A stretch of DNA of 64,000 nucleotides. Origin: Acetobacteraceae bacterium (GTDB lineage Bacteria; Pseudomonadota; Alphaproteobacteria; Acetobacterales; Acetobacteraceae). The notes below the pieces were generated by a model, which was given only the letters and a program-made list of their open reading frames with translations, did no database searches and had not been told where the DNA came from. The DNA lies in contig CANGNF010000004.1 in NCBI GenBank assembly GCA_947455205.1, positions 62,001 to 126,000 on the forward strand, in the 5' to 3' direction. Shown in pieces: positions 16,452 through 24,174 of this stretch (position 1 is the first letter of the stretch; every line of letters begins with the position of its first letter). The translations under genes and the position numbers were made by a program.

Positions 16452-17951
16452 ATGCACGGCGTGATCCCGCCCGAGCCTGGCCACGGCCAGGGCAAGCTGC
16501 TGGCGGCGCTGGTGGAGAGTTGGCCCCGCTACGCCGATGCCGCGGCCGCCGGGCGCGGCCGCCTGGTCGGCCCCCGGGCGCAACCGGTGCCGCGGCCGCT
16601 GCTGGCCAGCGCCCAGGCCGCGCTGGACGCGCTGTCCATCGGCGTGCCCGGCCTGCTGGCACGCGACCTGGTCGGCCAGGGCGAAATGCCCACGGCCGGG
16701 GTGCTGCTGTTCGGCATCGGCATGGCGGTGCTGGTGCTGGCGGTGGCCGGTGGCTACCGGCATGGCGCGCTGTTCGGCGGCCGGCGGCCGCTGCTGGCCG
16801 CCGCCGGGGCGCTGACCGGCAGCATCGTGGGCCTGGCGGTGGCGGTGCGGCTGGCCGGCGCGGCGGAGGCGCTGCCGCTGGCGGCGGCCGGGCTGTGGCT
16901 GGGCTTTGCCCTGCCGCTGCTGCTGGCCGGGCGGGTCGCCAGCGCCAGGCTGGTGCGGGCGGAAGCGCCGCGCACCGCCCTGCGCGCCGTGGTGGTAGGG
17001 GAAGGCCCGCAGGCGGCGCGGCTGGCCGCCATGGCCCGCGGCAGCCAGGTTGGCCCGGTGCGGCTGCTGGGTGTGGTGGATGACCGCCGCCGCGTGGCCG
17101 ATTCGCCCTTTGCCGAGAGCGGCCTGCCACATCTGGGCCCGTTCGAGGTGCTGCAGGCGCTGATCCGCCGCGGCGAGGTGGACCAGGTGATCCTGGCGCT
17201 GCCCTGGGCGGCGGAGGCGCGGGTGACCGCGCTGGTGCGCCGGCTGTCCGACTACCCCGTGGAGGTCTGCCTGGCCCCCGACCTGTGCAGCTACCGGGCC
17301 CGCCGGCCCAGCCCGCCGCTGAAGCTGCTGCATCGGCCGTTGGATGGCTGGCGCGGCCTGGCCAAGCGGGCGGAGGACATCCTGCTCTCGGTCGGCGCGC
17401 TGGCGGTGGCGGCGGTGCCGATGCTGCTGATCGCCGTGGCGGTGCGGCTGGACAGCCCCGGCCCGGTGCTGTTCCGCCAGCGCCGCACCGGCTTCAACAA
17501 CCGCGACTTCTACGTGCTGAAGTTCCGCACAATGTACACCGACAAGACCGACCAGGAGGCGCGGGTCCAGGTCAGCGAGGGCGACCCGCGCGTGACCCCG
17601 GTGGGCGCGATCCTGCGCCGCACCAGCCTGGACGAGCTGCCGCAGCTGCTGAACGTGCTGTGGGGCGAGATGAGCTTCGTCGGCCCGCGCCCGCACGCCC
17701 CGGGCACCCGCGCCGCCGGCCGGCCGTTCGAGGAGGTGGCCGAGCGCTATGCCGCGCGGCACCGGGTGAAGCCGGGGTTGACCGGGCTGGCCCAGGTGCG
17801 CGGCTGGCGCGGCCCGACCGAGACCGAGGAAAAGCTGCTGCGCCGCGTCGAGGCCGACCTGGAATACATCGAGACCTGGTCGCTGTGGCTGGACGCGCTG
17901 ATCATCCTGCGAACCCTGGTGGCGGTGGCCCGCATGCGAAATGCTTACTGA
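16452..17951 (+). CDS. Exopolysaccharide polyprenyl glycosylphosphotransferase (WcaJ/Pss-type)
   Basis: Membrane enzyme that would load the first sugar-phosphate onto undecaprenyl phosphate to begin repeat-unit synthesis. The product is 499 aa from the ATG at 16452. The N-terminal third has several hydrophobic helices and a CoA-binding-like Rossmann part ('[16 protein letters not shown]'). The C-terminal catalytic domain starts at about residue 300 with '[19 protein letters not shown]', followed by '[14 protein letters not shown]', '[10 protein letters not shown]', '[19 protein letters not shown]' and 'VGPRPHA', all standard bacterial sugar-transferase motifs. Its 3' end precedes the next glycosyltransferase by 40 bases, so the two are likely co-transcribed. 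Confidence 0.93.
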   Translation: MHGVIPPEPGHGQGKLLAALVESWPRYADAAAAGRGRLVGPRAQPVPRPLLASAQAALDALSIGVPGLLARDLVGQGEMPTAGVLLFGIGMAVLVLAVAGGYRHGALFGGRRPLLAAAGALTGSIVGLAVAVRLAGAAEALPLAAAGLWLGFALPLLLAGRVASARLVRAEAPRTALRAVVVGEGPQAARLAAMARGSQVGPVRLLGVVDDRRRVADSPFAESGLPHLGPFEVLQALIRRGEVDQVILALPWAAEARVTALVRRLSDYPVEVCLAPDLCSYRARRPSPPLKLLHRPLDGWRGLAKRAEDILLSVGALAVAAVPMLLIAVAVRLDSPGPVLFRQRRTGFNNRDFYVLKFRTMYTDKTDQEARVQVSEGDPRVTPVGAILRRTSLDELPQLLNVLWGEMSFVGPRPHAPGTRAAGRPFEEVAERYAARHRVKPGLTGLAQVRGWRGPTETEEKLLRRVEADLEYIETWSLWLDALIILRTLVAVARMRNAY

Positions 17952-17991
17952 TGCGCTAGAACCGGTGGCCGCAACGCCGCCGAGGACGCCG

Positions 17992-18952
17992 ATGACCAGC
18001 ACCGAGAAGCAGCCCCGCATCGCCGTGCTGGTGCCCTGCTACAACGAGGAAGTAGCCATTCCGCGCGTGGTGGCCGCCTTCCGCGCCGCGCTGCCGCAGC
18101 GCCACCGTCTACGTCTACGACAACAACAGCCGCGACAATACCGTGGCGGTGGCGCGCGCCGCCGGCGCGGTGGTGCGGACCGAGACCCTGCAGGGCAAGG
18201 GCAACGTGGTCCGCCGCATGTTCGCGGATATCGAGGCCGACCTGTACCTGCTGGTGGATGGCGACGACACCTACGACGCCGGCAGCGCGCCGGCGATGAT
18301 CCGCCTGGCGCTGGAGCAGCGGCTGGACATGGTGACCGGCGTGCGCAAGACGCCGGAGGAGATCGCCGCGGCGGCGTATCGGCGCGGCCACCAGTTCGGC
18401 AACGCCATGCTGACCGGCCTGGTGCGCGGCGTGTTCGGCGACCGCATCTCCGACATGCTGTCCGGCTACCGTGTCTTCTCGCGGCGCTTCGTGAAGAGCT
18501 TCCCGGCGCTGGCCTCGGGCTTCGAGACCGAGACCGAGTTCACCGTGCATGCGCTGGAGCTGAAGCTGCCGGTGGGCGAGGTGGTGACGCCGTACAAGGA
18601 GCGCCCGGTTGGCTCCACCAGCAAGCTGCGGACCTACCACGACGGCTTCCGCATCCTGCGGATGATCCTGGCGCTGGTGCAGCGGGAACGGCCGCTGCAG
18701 TTCTTCTCGCTGGCCGGCACCGTGCTGCTGCTGTTCTCGGCCGCGCTGTTCCTGCCGGTGCTGGTGACCTACTGGGAGACCGGCCTGGTGCCGCGGCTGC
18801 CGACGCTGGTCGCCTCGGTCGGCTTCGCCGTGCTCGGCTTCCTCGGCTTCGCCTGCGGGTTGATCCTGGATACCGTGACGCGTGGCCGGCAGGAGGCGAA
18901 GCGCGTGGCCTACCTGGCCATCCCCGCCCCCGATTTCGACGGGGGCGCATGA
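17992..18952 (+). pseudogene. Dolichol-phosphate-mannose-synthase-like family 2 glycosyltransferase, split by an apparent one-base frameshift
   Basis: The N-terminal part, from ATG 17992 with GAGGA five bases upstream, reads 'PRIAVLVPCYNEEVAIPRVV', the start of a GT2 domain. At about base 18100 the frame must shift by +1 to continue with 'ATVYVYDNNSRDNTVAVARA', 'LQGKGNVVRRMFADI', the nucleotide-sugar motif 'LLVDGDDTYD', 'LSGYRVFSRRFVKSFP' and 'TETEFTVHAL'. Two C-terminal hydrophobic helices follow. Removing one C near 18100 restores a continuous protein of about 319 aa. Everything after the shift is intact and the end overlaps the next start as ATGA, so a sequencing error or very recent mutation is more likely than old decay. 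The role is probably transfer of a sugar to a polyprenyl carrier. Confidence 0.8.
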
Positions 18953-19956
18953 GCGCGGCGCGATACCCCCAGCCTGAGCTGGTCGCCGGCGCCGCTTCCG
19001 CGCCGGATGACTACGACGCCGACGTCATCATCCTGGCGATGGATCGCGCCGAGGACACCATCGCAGCCATCGCCAGCGCTCGCGCGCAGCAGGGCGTGGC
19101 CAAGCATGTCTGGGTGGCCGACCAGGGCAGCAAGCCGGAGAACCTGGCCAAGCTGGCCGCCGCCGTGGCCGGCGCCGAGGACGCCACGCTGGTGCGGCTG
19201 GACCGCAACCACGGCGTGGCCGGCGGGCGCAACCGCGCCACGGCGCTCGGCCATGCGCGGGCAATCTTCGCGCTGGACAACGACGCCGAGTTTGCCGACG
19301 CGACCACCCTGGCCCGCGCCGTGGCGGCGCTTGACGAGGCGCCGGACCTGGCCGCCGTGGGCTGCCGCATATTGGTCTACGCCACCGGCGCCGAGGATTT
19401 CCCCAGCTGGGGCTACCCGATCTCGCTGTTCCCCAAGGCCGCCGGCAGCTTCGACGCCTGCACCTTCGTCGGTGCCGGCCACGCGATTCGCCGCGCCGCC
19501 TGGGACCAGGCCGGCGGCTATGACGACGCGCTGTTCTTCTGCTGGGAGGAGTTCGACTTCTCGCTGCGCGCGATCAACCAGGGTTGGCGCATCCGCTATC
19601 GCGGCGACATCGCCGTGCGGCACAAGGTCAGCGGCGAGCATCGCTTTTCCTGGTCCGGCACGCGCTGGCACTACTTCGTCCGCAACCGGCTGTACATCGA
19701 GCTGAAGTCCGGCGCCTCGGCCCTGGCGCTGCTGCCGCGCTTCCTGGCCTATACGGTGCGAGGGGCGCGCAATGGCGTGCTGCGGCAGGGGCTGGCGGCC
19801 GGGCTGGCGGCGCTGCGCCTGGCGCGCCACGCGCCGAAGCAACTGCCGACCGAGGTGGGGCGCGACTACATGGCGCGCAACGACGCGGTGTATCGCGGTG
19901 GGCTGCTCGGCCGGGTCCGGCGCGAGATCCTGGCGGCGCTGCCGGCGCCGAAGTAG
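18949..19956 (+). CDS. Family 2-like glycosyltransferase
   Basis: Cytoplasmic transferase of 335 aa adding a sugar during polysaccharide synthesis. It starts with an ATGA overlap on the preceding glycosyltransferase. Visible features are an N-terminal nucleotide-binding fold 'DVIILAMDRAEDTIAAI', 'VRLDRNHGVAGGRNRATAL' (the rhamnosyltransferase-type N-x-G-x-AGGRN motif), the acidic metal motif 'FALDNDAEFAD', and 'FVGAGHAIRRAAWDQAGGYDD' followed by 'CWEEFDFSLRAINQGW' with the catalytic-base-type ED/EE pair. The C-terminal 80 residues are basic and amphipathic. The acceptor and sugar cannot be told. Confidence 0.88.
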   Translation: MSAARYPQPELVAGAASAPDDYDADVIILAMDRAEDTIAAIASARAQQGVAKHVWVADQGSKPENLAKLAAAVAGAEDATLVRLDRNHGVAGGRNRATALGHARAIFALDNDAEFADATTLARAVAALDEAPDLAAVGCRILVYATGAEDFPSWGYPISLFPKAAGSFDACTFVGAGHAIRRAAWDQAGGYDDALFFCWEEFDFSLRAINQGWRIRYRGDIAVRHKVSGEHRFSWSGTRWHYFVRNRLYIELKSGASALALLPRFLAYTVRGARNGVLRQGLAAGLAALRLARHAPKQLPTEVGRDYMARNDAVYRGGLLGRVRREILAALPAPK

Positions 19957-19985
19957 CGGCCGGCAGGCCGGCGGGAACGCGCTAC
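19953..19985. terminator. Convergent hairpin formed around two TAG stop codons
   Basis: GTAGCG (19953-19958) pairs with CGCTAC (19980-19985); between them lies an inner GCCGGC repeat. The arms include the stop codons of the plus-strand glycosyltransferase and the minus-strand Bug gene. No T-run is present, so bidirectional termination is only inferred from the convergent position. Confidence 0.4.
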
Positions 19986-20941
19986 TGCCGCTCGATCCCC
20001 GCATTGGCCACCACACGGCGCCAGGTGGCCACCTGGTCCGCCACCAGCCGGGTGAACTCGGCCGGGCTGTCCGGCTTGGCGATGGCGCCCAGCGTCGCCA
20101 TGCGGGACTTCACCTCCGGCAAGGCCATGGCCTTGTGCAGCTCCGCGTTCATGCGCTGCACGATCGGCGCCGGCAGGCCGGGCGGTCCGGCCATCCCCGC
20201 CCAGGACATCACCTGGAAGCCGCGCACGGTCGCCGCCATCGGGGGCGCCTCCGGCAGCAGCGGCCAGACTTCGGGGCTGGTGACGCCGATGCCGCGCAGC
20301 TTGCCGTCACGGATGCCGGGGCCGGTGGTGGTGATGGTGTCCATGTACAGATCAACGCGGCCGGACAGCACGTCCGGCAGCGGCGCGGTGCCGCCGCGGT
20401 ACGGCACGTGGTTCAGCACGATGCCCGTGGTCTGCGCCAGCAGCTCCGCCGCCAGGTGCTGCGTGGTGCCGACGCCGCTGGTGGCATAGGTGATGCTGCC
20501 GGGCTTTTCCTTCGCCGCGGCGATCACCTCCGCCAGGTTCTTCCACGGCGCGTCGGCGCGCGTGGCCATGGCCAGCGGAAAGGCGACCCAGCTGCCGATG
20601 AAGCTGAAATCCGTCACGGGGTCGAAGGGCAGCCGGTTGTAGATGGCGGCGCTGGCGGTATGGCCGCCGGTCAGCATGACGAAGGTATGGCCATCCGGCC
20701 GGGCCTTGGCGGTGGCGTCGCTGGCGAGGTTCCCGCCGGCGCCGGGGCGGCCTTCCACCACCACGGGCTGGCCCAGCGCGGCCGAAAGCGGCGCCGCCGC
20801 CAGCCGCGCCAGCACGTCGCCATTGCCGCCGGGGCCGAAGCCCTGCAGCAGCGTGATCGGGCGGTCCGGCCAATGCTCGGCTTGCGCGCGGGCGATGGCC
20901 GGCATGGCGAGCAACCCGGTGGTGAAGGCCCTGCGGCGCAT
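19982..20941 (-). CDS. Bug-family (TctC) tripartite tricarboxylate transporter receptor, orphan
   Basis: Periplasmic solute receptor of 319 aa. The start at 20941 (MRRRAFTTGLLAMPAIARA) gives a twin-arginine signal; GGGGAG lies ten bases upstream. Family motifs are 'WPDRPITLLQGFGPGGNGD', 'LGQPVVVEGRPGAGGNLAS', 'PDGHTFVMLTGGH' and 'IVLNHVPYRGGTAPLPDVLSG'. Bug proteins bind carboxylates between two lobes through water-mediated loops. No TctA or TctB genes are adjacent, so the membrane partner must be encoded elsewhere, perhaps by the pair at 24175-26144. It diverges from an SDR gene with only 73 bases between them, suggesting shared control. Confidence 0.93.
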   Translation of the reverse strand: MRRRAFTTGLLAMPAIARAQAEHWPDRPITLLQGFGPGGNGDVLARLAAAPLSAALGQPVVVEGRPGAGGNLASDATAKARPDGHTFVMLTGGHTASAAIYNRLPFDPVTDFSFIGSWVAFPLAMATRADAPWKNLAEVIAAAKEKPGSITYATSGVGTTQHLAAELLAQTTGIVLNHVPYRGGTAPLPDVLSGRVDLYMDTITTTGPGIRDGKLRGIGVTSPEVWPLLPEAPPMAATVRGFQVMSWAGMAGPPGLPAPIVQRMNAELHKAMALPEVKSRMATLGAIAKPDSPAEFTRLVADQVATWRRVVANAGIERQ

Positions 20942-21014
20942 GCGTGGCGTCTCCCCTTTTCGTTGGCGCAGTTTGGGCGGAATGTTGCGCCTGGACCAGA
21001 GGGAAGGAACCGAC

Positions 21015-21791
21015 ATGGCCGATGTGAAGCCGGGCAACCTTGGCGAGTATGACCTGACCGGCCGGGTGGCCGTGGTGGCCGGGGGCAGCAACGGCATCGG
21101 CGCCGCGACCATTCGCCGGCTGGCCGCCAAGGGCGCCACCTGCGTGGTCGGCTACAACGAGGGCGCGGAGCGCGCCCAGGCGCTGGTCGCTAGCCTGCCG
21201 GGCAAGGGGCACATCGCGCTGCGGATCCCGATGACCGACACCGCGGCGATTCGCGCGGCGGCGGCGGAGGTGACGGCGAAGCTCGGCCGCTGCGACGTGC
21301 TGGTGAACAGCGCGGCGGTGACCCGAGCGGTGCCGCACAGCAACCTGGAAGCGCTGGACGACGACCTGATCGACCTGGTGCTGAGCACCAATGTGCGCGG
21401 GCCCTTCGCCACCATCCGCGCCTTCGCGCCGTTGCTGAAGGCCAGCGGCGACGCGGTCATCATCAACATCAGCTCGCTCGCCGCCATTTCCGGCAGCGGC
21501 AGCAGCATCATCTACGGCGCTTCCAAGGCGGCGATGGATACCATGGGCATGTCGCTGGCCCGCGTGCTGGGGCATGACGGCATCCGCGTCATCAGCATCT
21601 CGCCGTCCGCCGTCGCCACGGACTTCGTGCCCGGCCGCGGGCGAGAGGTGGTGGAGAAGCAGGCGGCGTCCTCCGCGCTGCATACGGTGACGGAAGCCGA
21701 CGACGTCGCGGTGACGATCATGGGTGCCATCACCCATATGCGGCTGACCACCGGCACCGTCATCCTGGTGGACGGCGGCAAGCACCTGTAG
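21015..21791 (+). CDS. Short-chain dehydrogenase/reductase (SDR)
   Basis: NAD(P)-dependent oxidoreductase, 258 aa. The ATG at 21015 is preceded by GGAAGGAA. The Rossmann motif GGSNGIG is at about residues 23-29, the 'NSA' variant of the NAG motif follows ('DVLVNSAAVTRA'), the catalytic serine lies in 'INISSLAAISG' and the catalytic YxxxK in 'IYGASKAAM' at about 175-179. The end reads 'GTVILVDGGKHL', the classic SDR C-terminus. It is divergent from a Bug receptor, and may oxidise or reduce a hydroxy-carboxylate taken up by it; the substrate is not determinable. Confidence 0.93.
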   Translation: MADVKPGNLGEYDLTGRVAVVAGGSNGIGAATIRRLAAKGATCVVGYNEGAERAQALVASLPGKGHIALRIPMTDTAAIRAAAAEVTAKLGRCDVLVNSAAVTRAVPHSNLEALDDDLIDLVLSTNVRGPFATIRAFAPLLKASGDAVIINISSLAAISGSGSSIIYGASKAAMDTMGMSLARVLGHDGIRVISISPSAVATDFVPGRGREVVEKQAASSALHTVTEADDVAVTIMGAITHMRLTTGTVILVDGGKHL

Positions 21792-21795
21792 CGCC

Positions 21796-22068
21796 ATGCG
21801 CAACGCGCTGGAGCAGTTCATGATCCACCTGCTGGTGGATGCCAGCAAGGCCGAAAGCTCCGGCCTGCTGGTGGACGGGCTGCTCTATGCGCTGTCGGGG
21901 CTGGGGCTGCTCGGCTTTGCCTGGTGGCTGCACTGGGGAGGTGGTCACGGGCCGGAAGCCGGGCTGGCTGAGAAGCTGATCACCGCCGTCGTCGCGCTCA
22001 TCGGCGTGGCGGTGCTGCTGGCCGGGGCCTGGCTGCTGCTGCGTGCCGCCGGCATCGGCCTGGGGTAG
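21796..22068 (+). CDS. Small hypothetical membrane protein
   Basis: Unrecognised protein of 90 aa, starting four bases after the SDR stop. It has a short amphipathic N-terminus ('MRNALEQFMIHLLVDASKAES'), then two hydrophobic helices (about residues 32-48 and 63-85) joined by a Gly/His/Glu loop 'WGGGHGPEAGLAEK'. The ribosome site is weak, so it may be translated by coupling with the SDR. Ending at a TAG before the terminator hairpin at 22077-22109 supports it as the last gene of this small unit. No function proposed. Confidence 0.6.
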   Translation: MRNALEQFMIHLLVDASKAESSGLLVDGLLYALSGLGLLGFAWWLHWGGGHGPEAGLAEKLITAVVALIGVAVLLAGAWLLLRAAGIGLG

Positions 22069-22076
22069 CGGGTATG

Positions 22077-22109
22077 AAAAAGCCGCCCTGGCATGGCTGC
22101 CGGGCGGCT
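22077..22109 (-). terminator. Rho-independent terminator with T-run
   Basis: An 8-bp stem (22081-22088 with 22102-22109) is continued by a 4-bp inner stem (GGCA/TGCC). On the minus strand it is followed directly by TTTTT (22077-22081). It ends the small minus-strand genes that begin at 22850. It is the best textbook terminator in the window and may also stop plus-strand transcripts from 22068. Confidence 0.85.
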
Positions 22110-22128
22110 GATCCCACGCCACCAGCCT

Positions 22129-22347
22129 TCAGCGGCCGGCGCGTTCCACGGTGACGATGCCGATCGCCGGCTTGCCGGAGGCCGCGGCGATGCGGGCGTC
22201 CTGGGCCTCGATTTCGGTGCGGGCGGGTTCGTCGCCATCCAGGCCACCGAGCAGCTCGCTCGGCACCTTGCGGTTGGAGCGGCGGGTGCCGTCCTCGTAC
22301 ATCACGTCGAACAGCACGAACTTGCTGTCGTCCTTGCGCTTGGCCAT
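22129..22347 (-). CDS. Small conserved-looking hypothetical protein
   Basis: A 72-aa soluble, charged protein that I do not recognise. The ATG at 22347 is chosen over the GTG at 22356 because GAGGAG stands eight bases upstream of the ATG. It begins 'MAKRKDDSKFVLFDVMYEDG', has a middle section rich in acid and arginine ('TRRSNRKVPSEL'), and ends with an Ala/Ile/Val strand 'GIVTVERAGR'. It is followed by a canonical terminator and preceded by the 59-aa gene and cold-shock gene on the same strand, hinting at stress or growth-related expression. Confidence 0.7.
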   Translation of the reverse strand: MAKRKDDSKFVLFDVMYEDGTRRSNRKVPSELLGGLDGDEPARTEIEAQDARIAAASGKPAIGIVTVERAGR

Positions 22348-22392
22348 GTCAGGCACTCCTCGGGGTTGCCGCCGTGCCTTGGGTCACGCCGA

Positions 22393-22572
22393 TCAATCGG
22401 TATCGGAATCCGGCTCAGGCGTGTGCGGGCGGCCGGCGGCCATGTCGGCCTCGCGGGCGGCGCGGCGTTCGGCCACGGCGGCCTCCTTCGCGCGCTGCTT
22501 CTCTTCCTGCTTGGCCTGCTTCGAACGGTTAACGTCGGCCCTGTTCAGGCCGTAATTGGGCTTGCGCGCCAT
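22393..22572 (-). CDS. Small basic protein of 59 aa, coiled-coil-like
   Basis: Starts MARKPNYGLNRADVNRSKQA and continues as a highly charged helix of Lys/Glu/Arg/Ala ('KQEEKQRAKEAAVAERRAAR'), ending in an acidic tail 'PEPDSDTD'. No hydrophobic segment. I recall short proteins with the 'PNYGLNR' start as common in alphaproteobacteria, usually annotated as hypothetical; this is from memory and not checked. It lies between the cold-shock gene and the 72-aa gene on the same strand. Function unknown. Confidence 0.7.
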   Translation of the reverse strand: MARKPNYGLNRADVNRSKQAKQEEKQRAKEAAVAERRAAREADMAAGRPHTPEPDSDTD

Positions 22573-22612
22573 GGCTCGCTTTTCATTGCAAGGGTTTCAG
22601 CGGAAGCCGGGT

Positions 22613-22634
22613 GGGGACAGCCGAAGCTGTCCCC
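22613..22634 (-). terminator. Perfect 9-bp hairpin after the cold-shock gene
   Basis: GGGGACAGC and GCTGTCCCC pair around a CGAA tetraloop nine bases after the stop codon of the cold-shock gene. No T-run follows, so it may be a 3'-end stabiliser or a terminator of the weak-tail type. The stable tetraloop type supports an RNA function. Confidence 0.6.
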
Positions 22635-22643
22635 GGTCTCGTC

Positions 22644-22850
22644 TCAGGCGTTCTTCAGGTTGGTCGCGCTGGACTTGCCGTTCTTGCCGCGCATCAGCTC
22701 GAAGCTGATCTTCTGGCCTTCCTTCAGGTTGCCGAGGCCCGAACGCTCAACGTCGGAAATGTGGACGAACACGTCGGCCGTGCCGTCTTCCGGCTGGATG
22801 AAGCCGAAGCCCTTGGTCGGGTTGAACCACTTAACGGTGCCAATGGACAT
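22644..22850 (-). CDS. Cold-shock domain protein (CspA family)
   Basis: RNA/single-stranded-DNA chaperone of 68 aa, the usual length. It begins MSIGTVKWFNPTKGFGFIQP, containing RNP1 (KGFGFI) at residues 13-18, and RNP2 as VFVHIS at about 27-32, both with the aromatic residues that stack on nucleic acid. The start at 22850 has AGGGA eight bases upstream. The candidate promoter at 23014-23042 would give a 5' leader of about 155 bases, close to that of known cold-shock mRNAs whose leader controls stability and translation. A hairpin follows the stop. Confidence 0.97.
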   Translation of the reverse strand: MSIGTVKWFNPTKGFGFIQPEDGTADVFVHISDVERSGLGNLKEGQKISFELMRGKNGKSSATNLKNA

Positions 22851-23013
22851 GGAGATATCCCTTTGAACAGGAAGTTGCCGCCCTGCAACATGCGGGGCGG
22901 GCCAAACCGATCGGACAGGGACGGACACCGGGTTCGGGGCTGCGCTCGCGATCCGGGGGACCACCAGGAGCTCGAAGGGAGGGGAAAGCCGAACCAAACG
23001 AGTTGACGCCGCT

Positions 23014-23042
23014 CATATGGACCTTGCCGCCCCCACTTGCAA
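23014..23042 (-). promoter_or_regulatory. Candidate promoter of the cold-shock gene
   Basis: On the minus strand TTGCAA (23037-23042) and CATATG (23014-23019) are separated by exactly 17 bases. Each matches part of the -35/-10 consensus. Transcription from here would produce a long leader before the ATG at 22850. Confidence 0.42.
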
Positions 23043-23072
23043 CTGAAAGCGGGGACGATCCGCCGCGTGCAA

Positions 23073-23098
23073 CCGACGCGGGGGCAAGCCCGCGTCGG
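23073..23098 (-). terminator. Perfect 10-bp hairpin after the Tct receptor gene
   Basis: CCGACGCGGG (23073-23082) pairs with CCCGCGTCGG (23089-23098) around a six-base loop, 14 bases downstream of the receptor stop codon. There is no long T-run, but in such GC-rich DNA this is a likely end of the tctB-tctA-tctC transcript. Confidence 0.5.
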
Positions 23099-23112
23099 CG
23101 GCAACGCAGGGG

Positions 23113-24099
23113 TTACTTCGCCAGCCCGGCTTCCTTCATGGAGTTGCCGAGCGAGACGTCCGCCGCGGCCAGGTGGCGGGCGAATCCGGCGGCGCTTTCG
23201 TAGACCGCGCCGAAGCCGCGGGCCAACAGGAAGTCCTGGTATTCCTTGCTCTTGAACACCTTGTCCAACGCGGCCTCCATGGCCTGCGTGATGGGCGCCG
23301 GCAGGCCGGGCGGGCCGGCGATGCCGCGCCAGGCGCCGTTGTTGTAGTCCAGCCCCATCGCCTCCTTCAGCGTCGGGATCGCCGGGAAGGCGCTGACCCG
23401 GGCCGGCGCCATCACCGCCAGGGCGCGGGCGCGGTTGGCGTCCAGCATGGCCCGTGCCTCGGGGATCGAGCAGGTGGTGAAGTCCAGCCCGCCCGCCGCC
23501 AGGTCCTGCATGGCCGGCGCGGCGCCGGTGCTGGGCACCCAGCGCACGTGGTCGGCCTTCAGCCCCATGGCGTTCAGCCAGCCCGCCAGCGCCAGGTGCC
23601 AGATGCCGCCCTGCCCGGTGCCGCTGGCCTTCAGCTGGCCGGGACGGCTGGCCTTGATCGCCTCGGCCAGTGCCTTCACGTCGCGGTAGGGCGAGTTGAC
23701 GTTCACCGTCACGCCCGGCGCGTCGTTGTTCATCAGGCCCAGCGGCGTGTAGTTGCGGTAGGTGATCTCGGTCAGGCCCTGCCAGTGCAGCATGCAGATC
23801 TCGGCCGTGATCATGCCCAACGTATAGCCGTCCGGCGCCGCCTGGCTGATGGCGGCATGGCCGACCACGCCGGACCCACCGGTGCGGTTGACCACGTTGA
23901 AGGGCTGGCCGAGTTCCTTCTCAAGCAGGATGGCGATCATGCGCAGCACGGCATCCGTGCCGCCGCCGGCGGCCCAGGGGCAGAGCATCTGCACCGGCCG
24001 CGACGGCCAGCGCGGCTGCGCCATGGCGGGGGTGGCAAAGGGGGCGGCAACCGCGGCGGCGGATGCGCCGAGCAGGGTGCGGCGGGAAAGGTCGGTCAT
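23113..24099 (-). CDS. Bug-family (TctC) tripartite tricarboxylate transporter receptor
   Basis: Periplasmic receptor of 328 aa for the adjacent TctAB pair. The Tat signal 'SRRTLLGASAAAVAAPFATPAMA' is followed by 'RWPSRPVQMLCPWAAGGGTDA', the Bug-family entry motif, and 'LGQPFNVVNRTGGSGVVGHA'. GGAGG precedes the ATG at 24099. The gene lies 75 bases after tctA with a hairpin between. Its place in the same transcript makes this one the cognate receptor, unlike the three orphan Bug genes in the window. It likely binds a di- or tricarboxylate. Confidence 0.95.
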   Translation of the reverse strand: MTDLSRRTLLGASAAAVAAPFATPAMAQPRWPSRPVQMLCPWAAGGGTDAVLRMIAILLEKELGQPFNVVNRTGGSGVVGHAAISQAAPDGYTLGMITAEICMLHWQGLTEITYRNYTPLGLMNNDAPGVTVNVNSPYRDVKALAEAIKASRPGQLKASGTGQGGIWHLALAGWLNAMGLKADHVRWVPSTGAAPAMQDLAAGGLDFTTCSIPEARAMLDANRARALAVMAPARVSAFPAIPTLKEAMGLDYNNGAWRGIAGPPGLPAPITQAMEAALDKVFKSKEYQDFLLARGFGAVYESAAGFARHLAAADVSLGNSMKEAGLAK

Positions 24100-24144
24100 T
24101 GGTGATCCTCCGGATTATGTCGTTGTGTCGAGGCTAAAGGAGAC

Positions 24145-24170
24145 GCGGCGCCGCGCACAAGCGGCGCCGC
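24145..24170 (-). promoter_or_regulatory. Intercistronic hairpin between tctA and its receptor gene
   Basis: GCGGCGCCG (24145-24153) pairs perfectly with CGGCGCCGC (24162-24170) around an eight-base loop, starting four bases after the tctA stop codon. It probably gives different mRNA stability to the permease and receptor parts of the operon. Confidence 0.5.
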
Positions 24171-24174
24171 TGGC

